From contig DATDAQ010000071.1 in NCBI GenBank assembly GCA_036525295.1, positions 1-16,642 on the forward strand: DNA of 16,642 nt, read 5' to 3'. The notes beneath the pieces were generated by a model. The model was given only the letters and a program-made list of their open reading frames with translations. It searched no databases and was not told where the DNA came from. The translations under genes and the position numbers were made by a program. This DNA comes from VRUE01 sp036525295. GTDB taxonomy: Bacteria > Actinomycetota > Thermoleophilia > Solirubrobacterales > 70-9. Every line of letters starts with the position of its first letter. Within the stretch, counting starts at the first letter, position 1. Shown piece after piece: positions 1-6,981 of the stretch.

Positions 1-1
1 C

Positions 2-1324
2 ATCATCCGGCGCCGGATCGCGGTCGATAAGAAGCGGCCCGACGGCCGCGCGACCGATGAGATCCGGCCGATCGAGACCGAGGTCGACGTCTCGCCCCGG
101 GCCCATGGCTCGGCGCTGTTCACGCGCGGCGAGACCCAGATCCTGTCCACGGTCGCGCTCGGCACGACGCGCATGGACATGAAGGTCGACAACCTCGGCC
201 TCCAGGAGACCAAGCGCTTCTGGCACCACTACAACTTCCCGCCGTTCTTGGTCGGGGAGGCAGGCTTCATGCGCGGCCCCAAGCGCCGCGACATCGGCCA
301 CGGCGCGCTCGCCGAGCGCGCGCTCGCGCCGACGATCCCCGACGAGGAGAAGTTCCCCTACGTCGTCCGGGTCGTCTCCGACACGCTCGAGTCGAACGGC
401 TCGAGCTCAATGGGTTCGGTCTGCGCCTCCTCGATGGCCCTGATGGCCGCCGGCGTGCCGGTCTCGTCACCGGTTGCGGGCGTCGCGATGGGCCTGATCA
501 AGGAGGGTGACGACCACATCGTCCTCACCGACATCGCCGGCGTCGAGGACCACCTCGGCGACATGGACTTCAAGGTCGCCGGCTCCGAGGACGGGATCAC
601 CGCCCTGCAGATGGACATCAAGATCTCGGGGGTCACCTTCGAGATCCTCACCGACGCGCTGGAGCAGGCCAACAAGGGCCGCCAGTTCATCCTCGGCAAG
701 ATGGCCGAGGCGATCGACGGTCCGCGCGAGCAGCTCTCCCAGCACGCCCCGCGGATCGAGGCGATCAAGATCGACCAGGAGAAGATCGGCGCCGTGATCG
801 GCAAAGGCGGCGAAACGATCCGGGCGCTCTGCGAGGAGTTCGAAGCCGAAATCGACGTCGAGGACGACGGCACCATCCGCATCTACGCTCCGACCGGCTC
901 GCTGGTCGAAGCCTGCGTCGCCCGCATCCAGTCGATGACCAAGGAGGCCGAGATCGGCGACCGCTACAACGCGGCCAAGGTCGTCAAGACGACCACCTTC
1001 GGCGCCTTCGTCGAGCTGGTCAAGGGCACCGACGGCCTGCTGCACATCTCCAACGTCAAGCCCGGCGAGCGGGTCGACTCGGTCGACGACGTTCTCACCG
1101 CCGGCGAGGAAATCGACGTGACCGTGGTCGAGGTAGACCGCGAGCGCGGCCGGATCGGTCTGCGTCTCTCCGACGACCCCTCGGTCGCCGGCAAGAGCCC
1201 AGAGGAACTGGCAGCGGTCGGCTCCGGCGGCGACGGCGGTTCGCGTCGCAACGGGGGAGACCGCGGCGGTCGCGGCGGCCGTGATGGCCGTCGTCCCCGC
1301 GGCGGCGACCGCGAGCGGCGCTAA
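2..1324 (+). CDS. pnp: Polyribonucleotide nucleotidyltransferase (PNPase), 5' part missing
   Basis: PNPase degrades RNA 3' to 5' by phosphorolysis, releasing nucleoside diphosphates, in the cytoplasm. The reading frame is open from base 2, so the gene enters from outside the window; the 440 visible residues are about 60% of a usual protein of about 700. Visible in order are the second RNase PH domain (FMRGPKRRDIGHG, the phosphate-site stretch GSSSMGSVCASS, and the catalytic acidic stretch MDFKVAGSEDGITALQMDIK), a KH domain with the GKGG loop (around bases 782-890), and an S1 domain (around 956-1180, FGAFVELVKGTDGLLHIS). It ends in an Arg/Gly-rich tail of about 30 residues, an RGG-like extension that may add RNA binding (inference). 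It is followed by a peptidase gene with overlap or close spacing, as in many actinobacteria. Identification is secure. Confidence 0.97.
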   Translation: MIRRRIAVDKKRPDGRATDEIRPIETEVDVSPRAHGSALFTRGETQILSTVALGTTRMDMKVDNLGLQETKRFWHHYNFPPFLVGEAGFMRGPKRRDIGHGALAERALAPTIPDEEKFPYVVRVVSDTLESNGSSSMGSVCASSMALMAAGVPVSSPVAGVAMGLIKEGDDHIVLTDIAGVEDHLGDMDFKVAGSEDGITALQMDIKISGVTFEILTDALEQANKGRQFILGKMAEAIDGPREQLSQHAPRIEAIKIDQEKIGAVIGKGGETIRALCEEFEAEIDVEDDGTIRIYAPTGSLVEACVARIQSMTKEAEIGDRYNAAKVVKTTTFGAFVELVKGTDGLLHISNVKPGERVDSVDDVLTAGEEIDVTVVEVDRERGRIGLRLSDDPSVAGKSPEELAAVGSGGDGGSRRNGGDRGGRGGRDGRRPRGGDRERR

Positions 1325-2609
1325 AGCACGAGCGTTGAGCGCACCGCGACTGACTGAGCAGGGCACGGGCGTCCGGGTCGTCACCGAGGAGGTTCCCTCG
1401 GTGCGGTCCGTGGCGCTCGGGCTCTGGGTGCGCACCGGCTCGCGTAACGAGACGCCGGCGCAGGCGGGCGTCTCTCACTTCCTCGAGCACCTGCTGTTCA
1501 AGGGCACCGAGCGGTTCTCGGCGATCGAGATCGCCGAGCGGCTCGACGGCCTCGGCGCCTCGGTCAACGCGGCCACCGGCAAGGAGACGACGCACATCCA
1601 TGCTCGCTTCCTCGACGAGCACACCGAGGAGGTCTTCGACCTGCTGGCCGAGATGCTGCTGGCGCCGACCTACCCCGAAGTCGACTCCGAGCGCGAGGTT
1701 GTGCTGGAGGAGATCGCGATGTACGAGGACGAGCCGCAGGACCGCGTCCACGACATCCTCGCCGAAGCGGTGTTCGGCGAGCACCCGCTCGGCAGGCGGG
1801 TGCTGGGCGAGGCGGAGGTGATCAGCTCGGTTCCGGTACCCGACATCGAGGCCTACCGCAGCGGCCGCTACACCGGTCCCAACGTCGTCGTCGGCGCCGC
1901 CGGCAACGTCGAGGGCGCGCGCATCGCCGAGCTGGCAGAGCGTTTGGTCCAGCCGCCGGCTGGTGCGAGCGACACCCAGACAGCCACCGGCCCCGGCAAG
2001 GAGGCGCGCCTGCGCTTCTACGAGAAGGACACCGAGCAGTACCACATCTGCTTCGGAGCGCCAGGGATCGTGCGTGAGGACGAGCGCCGCTACTCCCTCG
2101 CCGTCCTCGACTCGATCTTCGGCGGCTCGAGCTCCTCGCGGCTCTTCATCGAGATCCGCGAGAAGCGCGGCCTCGCCTACTCCGTTGGCTCCTACAGCGA
2201 GCAGTACACCGACTCCGGCCTGGTCGCGACCTATGTGGGGACGCGCGAGGACAACGTCGAGGAGGCCTGCTCGATCATCGGCACCGAGCTGACCCGGCTG
2301 CGCGGGGCCCCGGTCACCGCCGCCGAGCTGACCCGTGCCAAGGAGAACGTCAAGGGCCGGTTGGTTCTCTCCTCCGAGTCGACCGCGGCCCGGATGAGCC
2401 GGATCTCGCGCGCGACGCTGTTCGGCCTGCCGATCGACAGCCTCGACGAGATGCTGGCCAAGATCGACGCGGTCACGGTCGAGGACCTGACCGCCCTCGC
2501 CGACGAGCTCTACCGCCCCGAGCGTCTCTCCGCCGCCTGCGTCGGCCGCGACGAGAGCCGCTTTCGCGAGGCCGTCGGCCCGGTCAGCGAGGCCCTGGTG
2601 GCAGCGTGA
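1281..2609 (+). CDS. pepR: M16 family zinc metallopeptidase (processing peptidase-like, PepR)
   Basis: Member of the M16 (pitrilysin/mitochondrial processing peptidase) family, with the inverted zinc motif HFLEH at residues 66-70 and the third ligand in VVLEEI (E143 or E144) about 74 residues later. The C-terminal half carries the family's second domain, including the R/Y-type stretch IREKRGLAYSVGSY. Length of 442 residues is normal for the single-chain bacterial form. Substrate is unknown. The start is uncertain: ATG at 1281 overlaps pnp by 44 bases, while an in-frame TTG at 1335 lies just after the pnp stop and places the first conserved strand (GVRVVTEEVP) near the N terminus. Neither has a clear Shine-Dalgarno. 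Its stop overlaps the dapB GTG by 4 bases (GTGA), implying translational coupling. The pnp-pepR-dapB order matches other actinobacteria, although the functional link is not understood. Confidence 0.93.
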   Translation: MMAVVPAAATASGAKARALSAPRLTEQGTGVRVVTEEVPSVRSVALGLWVRTGSRNETPAQAGVSHFLEHLLFKGTERFSAIEIAERLDGLGASVNAATGKETTHIHARFLDEHTEEVFDLLAEMLLAPTYPEVDSEREVVLEEIAMYEDEPQDRVHDILAEAVFGEHPLGRRVLGEAEVISSVPVPDIEAYRSGRYTGPNVVVGAAGNVEGARIAELAERLVQPPAGASDTQTATGPGKEARLRFYEKDTEQYHICFGAPGIVREDERRYSLAVLDSIFGGSSSSRLFIEIREKRGLAYSVGSYSEQYTDSGLVATYVGTREDNVEEACSIIGTELTRLRGAPVTAAELTRAKENVKGRLVLSSESTAARMSRISRATLFGLPIDSLDEMLAKIDAVTVEDLTALADELYRPERLSAACVGRDESRFREAVGPVSEALVAA

Positions 2610-3271
2610 TCCGAGTCGCCGTATCCGGCGCCGCCGGGCGCATGGGGCAGGCTGTCTGCGAGACCGTCGAGGTCGCGACGGACACCGAGCTCGCCGGAAA
2701 GGCCGATCCCACGCTCGGGGTCGAGTTGGCCGGCGTCCTCTCGAACGCGGACGTCGTCGTCGACTTCACGACCCCCGACACCGCCCTCGCCAACGCCGAA
2801 GCCTGCCTGGCCGCGGGCGTGCACGTCGTCGTCGGCACGACCGGCTTCGATCTCGACGCGCTCAAGTCCGCCGCCGAGGCGTCGCAGGCCAACTGCTTCG
2901 TCGCGCCCAACTTCGCGATCGGCGCCGTGCTGCTGATGGAGATCTCGCAGACGATCGCCCGCCACATGCCCGAGTGCGAGATCGTCGAGCTGCACCACGA
3001 CAAGAAGCTGGACGCTCCGTCCGGGACCGCCAAGCGCACTGCGGAGCTAATCGACGCTGCGGGCGGCAACGTCCACAAGCCGATCCACTCGGTCCGCCTG
3101 CCGGGCCTGGTCGCCCACCAGGAGGTCGTCTTCGGCGGCGAGGGCCAGACCCTCTGCATCCGCCACGACTCGATCGACCGCCGTTCCTTCATGCCCGGCG
3201 TGCTGTTGGCCGTGCGCAAGGTGGGGGGGTTGCCCGACCGCTTCACGGTCGGGCTCGAGAAGCTGCTGTAG
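2606..3271 (+). CDS. dapB: 4-hydroxy-tetrahydrodipicolinate reductase (DapB)
   Basis: Catalyses the NAD(P)H-dependent reduction step after DapA in diaminopimelate/lysine synthesis, supplying peptidoglycan precursor. The N-terminal Rossmann motif GAAGRMG is at residues 8-14, VVVGTTGF at 74-81, and the catalytic/substrate motif ELHHDKKLDAPSGTA at 128-142. The C-terminal DRRSFMPGVLLAVR stretch corresponds to the family's conserved DR..F..G motif. At 221 residues it is shorter than E. coli DapB (273) and somewhat shorter than the mycobacterial enzyme (about 245), but all core motifs are present. It starts at GTG overlapping the pepR stop. Seven consecutive G bases at 3223-3229 lie near the 3' end; the frame reads through to a normal C terminus. 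A strong terminator follows 20 bases after the stop. Confidence 0.96.
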   Translation: MIRVAVSGAAGRMGQAVCETVEVATDTELAGKADPTLGVELAGVLSNADVVVDFTTPDTALANAEACLAAGVHVVVGTTGFDLDALKSAAEASQANCFVAPNFAIGAVLLMEISQTIARHMPECEIVELHHDKKLDAPSGTAKRTAELIDAAGGNVHKPIHSVRLPGLVAHQEVVFGGEGQTLCIRHDSIDRRSFMPGVLLAVRKVGGLPDRFTVGLEKLL

Positions 3272-3291
3272 ATCCCGCTTCGGCCCGCGCA

Positions 3292-3321
3292 AAAAGGGCG
3301 CGGCCGAAGCCGCGCCCTTTT
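3292..3321. terminator. Bidirectional intrinsic terminator between dapB and the repeat-protein gene
   Basis: A perfect 13-bp stem (AAAAGGGCGCGGC pairing with GCCGCGCCCTTTT) closes a CGAA tetraloop. The A-run on one side and T-run on the other make it work in both directions, as expected between the convergent dapB (+) and secreted repeat-protein gene (-). Confidence 0.93.
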
Positions 3322-3340
3322 CGATACACGGATCTAGCTC

Positions 3341-4012
3341 CTAGGCATCGCTTTCCCAGGTGAGCAAGAACGCGCAATCGGCGCCGAACACCTTCACGCC
3401 AACGTCGGCGTGGCCCCGCAGCAGCAGGGAGCCGTCCGGGCTCGCGGCCGACCACTCGTCGTAGTAGCCGTAGGTGCCATACCAGTAGGGAGAGTCGTCG
3501 GCCAACAAATCACTTGCGATTCCTTCGTCACCGGGGTCGAAATCGGCTTCGGCGAAGTAGGTTTCGTCGGAGGTGAAGAAGGAGCCGGGCTGAGACGTCG
3601 TTGCCTTCACGATCGCTTCGTATTCGCCGCCGCCGAGGTCGTTGCAGACGCCAGTGAACGAGAAGGGACCGTTCGAGGCAAGCTGGACCTGCTGACCGAC
3701 GCTCGCCTTCTTCAGGCCGCTGGTGAAGTAGCGGCTGAAGTTCGTCGCGTTGGTCGCGTTCGTGGCGTTGGTGGCGTTCGGAACCGTGCCGAGCGTTCCC
3801 TCGTTGATCTTGGCCCCGGTTACGGCGTTCTTCTTGATCTTCGCCGTGGTGACCGCGTTCTTCTTGATCTTGCCGGTGGTGATCGCGTTCGCCTTGATTT
3901 CGTTGCTGCCGATCTTCTTCGCCGCATAGGCGCTGCCGCCGAGCGCGACGAAGAGAGCGATAACGGAGATCACAAGGGCTGGTGAGGGTCGCTTGGACCC
4001 GATCTTTGGCAT
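3341..4012 (-). CDS. Secreted decapeptide/NAT-repeat protein of unknown function
   Basis: 223 residues if started at the ATG at 4012, which has a good Shine-Dalgarno (AAAGGAG) five bases upstream; an in-frame ATG at 4069 lies upstream of the predicted promoter and is unlikely. The N terminus (MPKIGSKRPSP, then LVISVIALFVALGGSAYA) is a signal peptide or membrane anchor with a likely AYA cleavage. Next come about four ten-residue repeats (IKANAITTGK, IKKNAVTTAK, IKKNAVTGAK and a degenerate INEGTLGTVP), then four NAT tripeptides, then a C-terminal domain of about 130 residues with two cysteines (GVCNDL and ADCAF) that could form a disulfide. Proteins with this N-terminal style are abundant in Thermoleophilia from general knowledge, but I recognise no function. 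The repeats suggest a fibrous or beta-helical stalk carrying a small globular head (inference). It is oriented against the flanking dap genes and has its own leader. Confidence 0.85.
   Translation of the reverse strand: MPKIGSKRPSPALVISVIALFVALGGSAYAAKKIGSNEIKANAITTGKIKKNAVTTAKIKKNAVTGAKINEGTLGTVPNATNATNATNATNFSRYFTSGLKKASVGQQVQLASNGPFSFTGVCNDLGGGEYEAIVKATTSQPGSFFTSDETYFAEADFDPGDEGIASDLLADDSPYWYGTYGYYDEWSAASPDGSLLLRGHADVGVKVFGADCAFLLTWESDA
3740..3778 (-). repeat. 9-bp tandem repeat coding Asn-Ala-Thr
   Basis: Asn codons recur every 9 bases (3740, 3749, 3758, 3767, 3776 on the + strand), giving (NAT)x4-N on the minus strand. The array is short enough to vary in copy number by slippage. Confidence 0.85.
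3795..3901 (-). repeat. 30-bp tandem repeat coding ten-residue units
   Basis: The + strand core GCGTTCTTCTTGATCTT occurs at 3825-3841 and 3855-3871, with a diverged copy at 3885-3901 and a shorter match (TCGTTGATCTT) at 3801-3811. All sit on an exact 30-bp register, giving ten-residue protein repeats on the minus strand. Confidence 0.85.
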
Positions 4013-4036
4013 TCGTTCTCCTTTAGGGGTTGCCGT

Positions 4037-4061
4037 AAAAAGCCGGACTTCGACGTCCGGC
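4037..4061 (-). terminator. Terminator-shaped hairpin in the leader of the repeat-protein gene
   Basis: Read on the minus strand, a perfect 7-bp stem (GCCGGAC, loop GTCGAA, GTCCGGC) is followed directly by TTTTT and then, about 15 bases later, by the gene's Shine-Dalgarno. No minus-strand gene lies upstream, because dapA is divergent, so it is either a leader attenuator, a 5' stabilising hairpin, or a block against antisense transcripts from dapA. Confidence 0.7.
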
Positions 4062-4069
4062 AGGCGCAC

Positions 4070-4098
4070 ATCCTAGAAACGGCGTCGGAAGCTGAAAA
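4070..4098 (-). promoter_or_regulatory. Candidate promoter for the repeat-protein gene
   Basis: On the minus strand, TTTTCA (4098-4093) and TAGGAT (4075-4070) are separated by 17 bases; each matches four of six sigma-70 consensus positions. The start of transcription would fall near 4063, immediately before the leader hairpin. Confidence 0.45.
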
Positions 4099-4132
4099 TC
4101 TGCGCGGGCGCAGGATGATCTAGGCTGCGCAC

Positions 4133-5011
4133 ATGGCCTCAATACAAGGAGTGATCACGGCGATGGCGACGCCGTTCGACGCCAACGGCGCAGTCGACGA
4201 GGCAGCGGCACTGAAGCTCGCCACCTACCTGCTCGAGCACGGCTCGCATGGACTGGTCATCTCCGGCTCCACCGGTGAGGCGCCGACGCTGACCGACGAG
4301 GAGGCGTTGCTCCTGGTCCGCGCGATCCGCAAGGAGGTCGGCGAGGATGTCCTGCTCATCTGCGGCACTGGCACCAACTACACACAGCACTCGGTTGAGC
4401 TGACACGGGGCGCGGTTGAGGCGGGCGCCGACGCGGCTCTGATCGTCACCCCCTACTACAACAAGCCCAATCCGGCCGGGATTCTCGCTCACTTCGAGTC
4501 GATCGCCGCCGCCGTCCCCGGCTTCCCCCTGATCGCCTACAACATCCCCTCGCGGGTCGTGGTCAACGTGCCTCCTGAGCTGCTTGCCGAACTGGCCAAG
4601 ATCGACAACGTGGTGGCGGTCAAGCAGGCCAACAACGACGAGCTGCAGCCGATCGAGGGGCTCGAGATCCTCGCCGGTAACGACGACATCTTTCTCAAGA
4701 CGCTTGAAATCGGTGGGGCGGGTGGGATCTGCGTCGCCTCGCACCTGGTCGGCCCGCAGATGCGCGAGATGTGGGACGCGGCTCAGGCCGGAGATCTCGA
4801 GCGGGCGCGTGAGATCGACTCCGGCCTGCGCGAGGTCTACGCGGCGATGGGTGTGACGACCAACCCGATCCCGGTCAAGGCGGCGCTGGCGATGCTCGGC
4901 CTGATCCCGGCGGACACCCTGCGACTTCCCCTGGTCCCGGCGAACACCGAGCAGCGCACCGCTGTACGCGCCGCCCTGGAGAGCGTCGGCCTCACCCCGG
5001 TGAACTCCTAG
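4133..5011 (+). CDS. dapA: 4-hydroxy-tetrahydrodipicolinate synthase (DapA)
   Basis: Condenses pyruvate with aspartate semialdehyde, the first committed step of diaminopimelate/lysine synthesis; a class I aldolase TIM barrel acting in the cytoplasm. Visible motifs are GSTGE at residues 45-49 (catalytic Thr47), YYNKP at 108-112, the catalytic tyrosine in LIAYNIPSR (Y136) and the Schiff-base lysine in VAVKQAN (K164). Length of 292 is normal. The ATG at 4133 has no convincing Shine-Dalgarno; a TAGGCT hexamer seven bases upstream could be a -10 box giving a leaderless message (inference). An AAGGAG inside codons 5-7 precedes a second ATG, but starting there would remove the conserved first strand (IQGVITAMATPFD). 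The stop shares one base with the rnj GTG, so the two are co-translated. It is separated from dapB by the secreted repeat-protein gene. Confidence 0.96.
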   Translation: MASIQGVITAMATPFDANGAVDEAAALKLATYLLEHGSHGLVISGSTGEAPTLTDEEALLLVRAIRKEVGEDVLLICGTGTNYTQHSVELTRGAVEAGADAALIVTPYYNKPNPAGILAHFESIAAAVPGFPLIAYNIPSRVVVNVPPELLAELAKIDNVVAVKQANNDELQPIEGLEILAGNDDIFLKTLEIGGAGGICVASHLVGPQMREMWDAAQAGDLERAREIDSGLREVYAAMGVTTNPIPVKAALAMLGLIPADTLRLPLVPANTEQRTAVRAALESVGLTPVNS

Positions 5012-6675
5012 TGCCCGACCGCAAGCTCCGCGTGCTGCCGCTCGGGGGACTGGGCGAGATCGGCAAGAACATGACCGTGGTCGAGTACGACGGACGCATC
5101 GTCGTCGTCGACACCGGCCTGATGTTCCCGACCGCCGAGATGCTCGGGATCGACCTGGTCCTGCCCGACTTCTCCTATCTGCGTGAGCGTGTGGACGACA
5201 TCGAGGCGATCGTCCTCACCCATGGGCACGAGGACCACGTCGGCGCCCTGCCCTACGTGCTGCGCGAGCTCGGCTCGCCTCCGGTGATCTACAGCGGCCT
5301 GCTGACGATCGGCATGGTCCGTTCCAAGCTCGACGAGCACAAGCTCGGCGACGCGCCGCTGCAGGATCTGCCGGCGGGGGAGAAGGTAAAGGCCGGGCCC
5401 TTCGAGCTGGAGCTGATCCACCTCTCGCACTCGATTCCCGACGCCCGCGGCGTCCTGCTTACGACCGAGCTCGGCTCGGTGCTGATGACCGGCGACTACA
5501 AGTTCGACCAGACACCGGTCGACGGCCGCCCAGCCGACATCTCCCGGCTCGCCGAGATCGGCAGCGACGGGCTGTTGCTGCTCTGCGGCGACTCCACCAA
5601 TGCCGACCGGCCCGGGATCGCGCCCTCGGAGTCGAGCGTCGGGCCTGCCCTGCTGGAGACCTTCTCCGGCTGCGAGGGGCGGATCATCGTCACCTCCTTC
5701 GCCTCCAACATCCACCGCGTCCAGCAGGTGATCGACGCCGCGGTGAAGCTCGACCGCCGGGTGGCGCTGGTCGGCCGCTCGATGCGCAAGAACTTCAACA
5801 TCGCCTCGAACCTGGGCATCGCCGAGGCGCCGAAGGGCCTCTTCATCCAGCCTCGCGAGATCGAGAACTTCCCCGACGAGAAGGTCGTCGTGATCTCGAC
5901 CGGGAGCCAGGGCGAGCCGCTCTCGGCGCTGCGGCGCATGGCCAACAACGACCACCGTGACGTGGAGCTGCACTCCGGCGACACGGTTGTCTTCTCGGCC
6001 ACGCCGGTTCCCGGGAACGAGCGTGCGGTCAACGAGACGATCGACCGCATCTACGAGATCGGCGCCACCGTGGTCACTGCCAAGAGCGCGCCGATCCACG
6101 CCTCCGGCCACGGCTGGCAGGAGGAGCTGAAGCTGATGATCAACCTGACCAAGCCGCGCTACGTGCTGCCCGTGCACGGCGACTACCAGCGCCTCCGCCT
6201 GCACGCCGAGCTTGCCGAATCGGTGGGAGTCGAGCCCGAGCGCATCTTCCAGGGTCGTAACGGCCTGCCTCTCGAGATCGACGAGGACGGTGCCCGCTTC
6301 GGCGAGGACATCCACACAGGTGTGATCTACGTCGACGGGGTCAACGTCGGCGAGCCCGACGACGTCGCCCTGCGCGACCGGCGGGAGATCTCGGCCGACG
6401 GGATCTTCATCGTCGTCGCGACCATCTCCTCCGAGGACGGCCATGTGATCGCCGATCCGGAAGTGCTCTTCCGCGGCGTCGCCTTCCTCGACGAAGCTGA
6501 CGCCCTCGTCGACGAGCTGAAGGACGTGGTCGAGGACTCGCTCGAGGACGCTGCTTCGGCGGGAACCCGCGAGCTGCACCTGGTCCAGGAAGACCTGCAC
6601 GACGCGGTTGCCGGCCTGGTCTACAACAAGCTGAAGCGGCGGCCGATGATCATCCCCGTGGTCGTCGAGGTCTGA
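5011..6675 (+). CDS. rnj: Ribonuclease J
   Basis: RNase J has 5' to 3' exonuclease and endonuclease activity and drives mRNA decay and rRNA maturation in bacteria such as Bacillus and mycobacteria. The protein is a metallo-beta-lactamase/beta-CASP enzyme of 554 residues, the same size as B. subtilis RNase J1. The metal site is HGHEDH (H71, H73, D75, H76), with H140 (LSHSIPD) and D162 (TGDYKFD). The beta-CASP region includes the SGHG motif (written ASGHGWQEE here) and the final metal histidine in LPVHGDYQR. The C-terminal domain of about 100 residues typical of the family is complete. It begins at GTG within TAGTG, overlapping the dapA stop by one base, with no separate Shine-Dalgarno. Its transcript should run into the structured downstream region. 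Confidence 0.96.
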   Translation: MPDRKLRVLPLGGLGEIGKNMTVVEYDGRIVVVDTGLMFPTAEMLGIDLVLPDFSYLRERVDDIEAIVLTHGHEDHVGALPYVLRELGSPPVIYSGLLTIGMVRSKLDEHKLGDAPLQDLPAGEKVKAGPFELELIHLSHSIPDARGVLLTTELGSVLMTGDYKFDQTPVDGRPADISRLAEIGSDGLLLLCGDSTNADRPGIAPSESSVGPALLETFSGCEGRIIVTSFASNIHRVQQVIDAAVKLDRRVALVGRSMRKNFNIASNLGIAEAPKGLFIQPREIENFPDEKVVVISTGSQGEPLSALRRMANNDHRDVELHSGDTVVFSATPVPGNERAVNETIDRIYEIGATVVTAKSAPIHASGHGWQEELKLMINLTKPRYVLPVHGDYQRLRLHAELAESVGVEPERIFQGRNGLPLEIDEDGARFGEDIHTGVIYVDGVNVGEPDDVALRDRREISADGIFIVVATISSEDGHVIADPEVLFRGVAFLDEADALVDELKDVVEDSLEDAASAGTRELHLVQEDLHDAVAGLVYNKLKRRPMIIPVVVEV

Positions 6676-6771
6676 GGCACTCTTTGACGGGCGGGTCCTG
6701 TCGCCGCAGGGGACCCACCACCCCCTCCGGTCGCTAAAGCGTCCTCGGGGGCGGTTCCCCCTACAGCGCCA

Positions 6772-6803
6772 CCCGCGCGAGAGGCGGTGACCTCTCGCGC
6801 GGG
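6772..6803. repeat. Perfect 13-bp inverted repeat (stem-loop)
   Basis: CCCGCGCGAGAGG and CCTCTCGCGCGGG flank the 6-base loop CGGTGA. There is no T-run on either side, so it is not a standard intrinsic terminator; it is more likely an RNA structural element or a transcript-end stabiliser. Confidence 0.9.
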
Positions 6804-6894
6804 AAGCTGCGGGCAGGAGAGAGCCCGCTCGATGCGATCCGCCGAAGGACGCTGAGACTCGGGACGCCCTGGGGCGGAGGGCTTGTAAATCTTT

Positions 6895-6932
6895 GGCCCG
6901 CCGAAGACTGTTGGGGAGAGCTTCGGCGGGCC
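6895..6932 (+). terminator. Likely 3' terminator of the dapA-rnj transcript
   Basis: A perfect 12-bp stem (GGCCCGCCGAAG pairing with CTTCGGCGGGCC) with a 14-base loop is followed on the + strand by TGTGTGTCT, a moderately U-rich tail. The opposite strand has no T-run after the stem, so it fits + strand transcription better. It lies about 220 bases past the rnj stop. Confidence 0.55.
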
Positions 6933-6981
6933 TGTGTGTCTCGTCCAGAACCGAATTTAGGTCGGTGGGGTAAAGCGGGGC

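Larger units (their letters stand above)
6676..6981. other. Gene-free convergent region with multiple stem-loops; possible structured RNA
   Basis: This 306-base stretch between rnj (+) and the sensor kinase (-) has no credible coding frame but is dense in inverted repeats. Stem-loops seen: 6693-6716 (two 4-bp stems with a GG bulge), 6747-6761 (GGGGG/CCCCC), 6772-6803 (perfect 13-bp stem, CGGTGA loop), 6809-6828 (GCGGGC/GCCCGC) and 6895-6932 (perfect 12-bp stem). The 9-mer CCGCCGAAG occurs at 6839-6847 and 6898-6906, and either copy can pair with CTTCGGCGG at 6921-6929. I checked for hallmarks of tmRNA, RNase P RNA, SRP RNA, 6S RNA, T-box and TPP elements and saw none. It may be a long rnj 3' untranslated region or an independent small RNA on the + strand. 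Confidence 0.5.

Noticed and set aside
467..2045. Long minus-strand frames opposite pnp and pepR
   Set aside because: They lie opposite genes with clear KH, S1 and M16 motifs, and their own translations have biased composition without recognisable domains.
4145..4165. Internal AAGGAG before a second ATG in dapA as the true start
   Set aside because: It would delete the conserved first beta strand of the aldolase barrel.
5008..6600. A 530-codon open frame antisense to rnj
   Set aside because: RNase J on the + strand is complete with every active-site motif. The antisense frame is Asp/Val/Leu/Gly/Arg-rich and motif-free, as expected from high-GC codon bias.
6848..6875. CTGAGA-like stretch suggesting a TPP riboswitch
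   Set aside because: The other THI-box elements are absent, and the following gene is antisense and unrelated to thiamine.
6878..6906. Stretch GGGCTTGTAAATCTTTGG resembling a tRNA-Thr anticodon loop
   Set aside because: There is no T-loop TTCGA, no D-arm and no acceptor stem at the right distance; downstream bases form the 12-bp hairpin instead.
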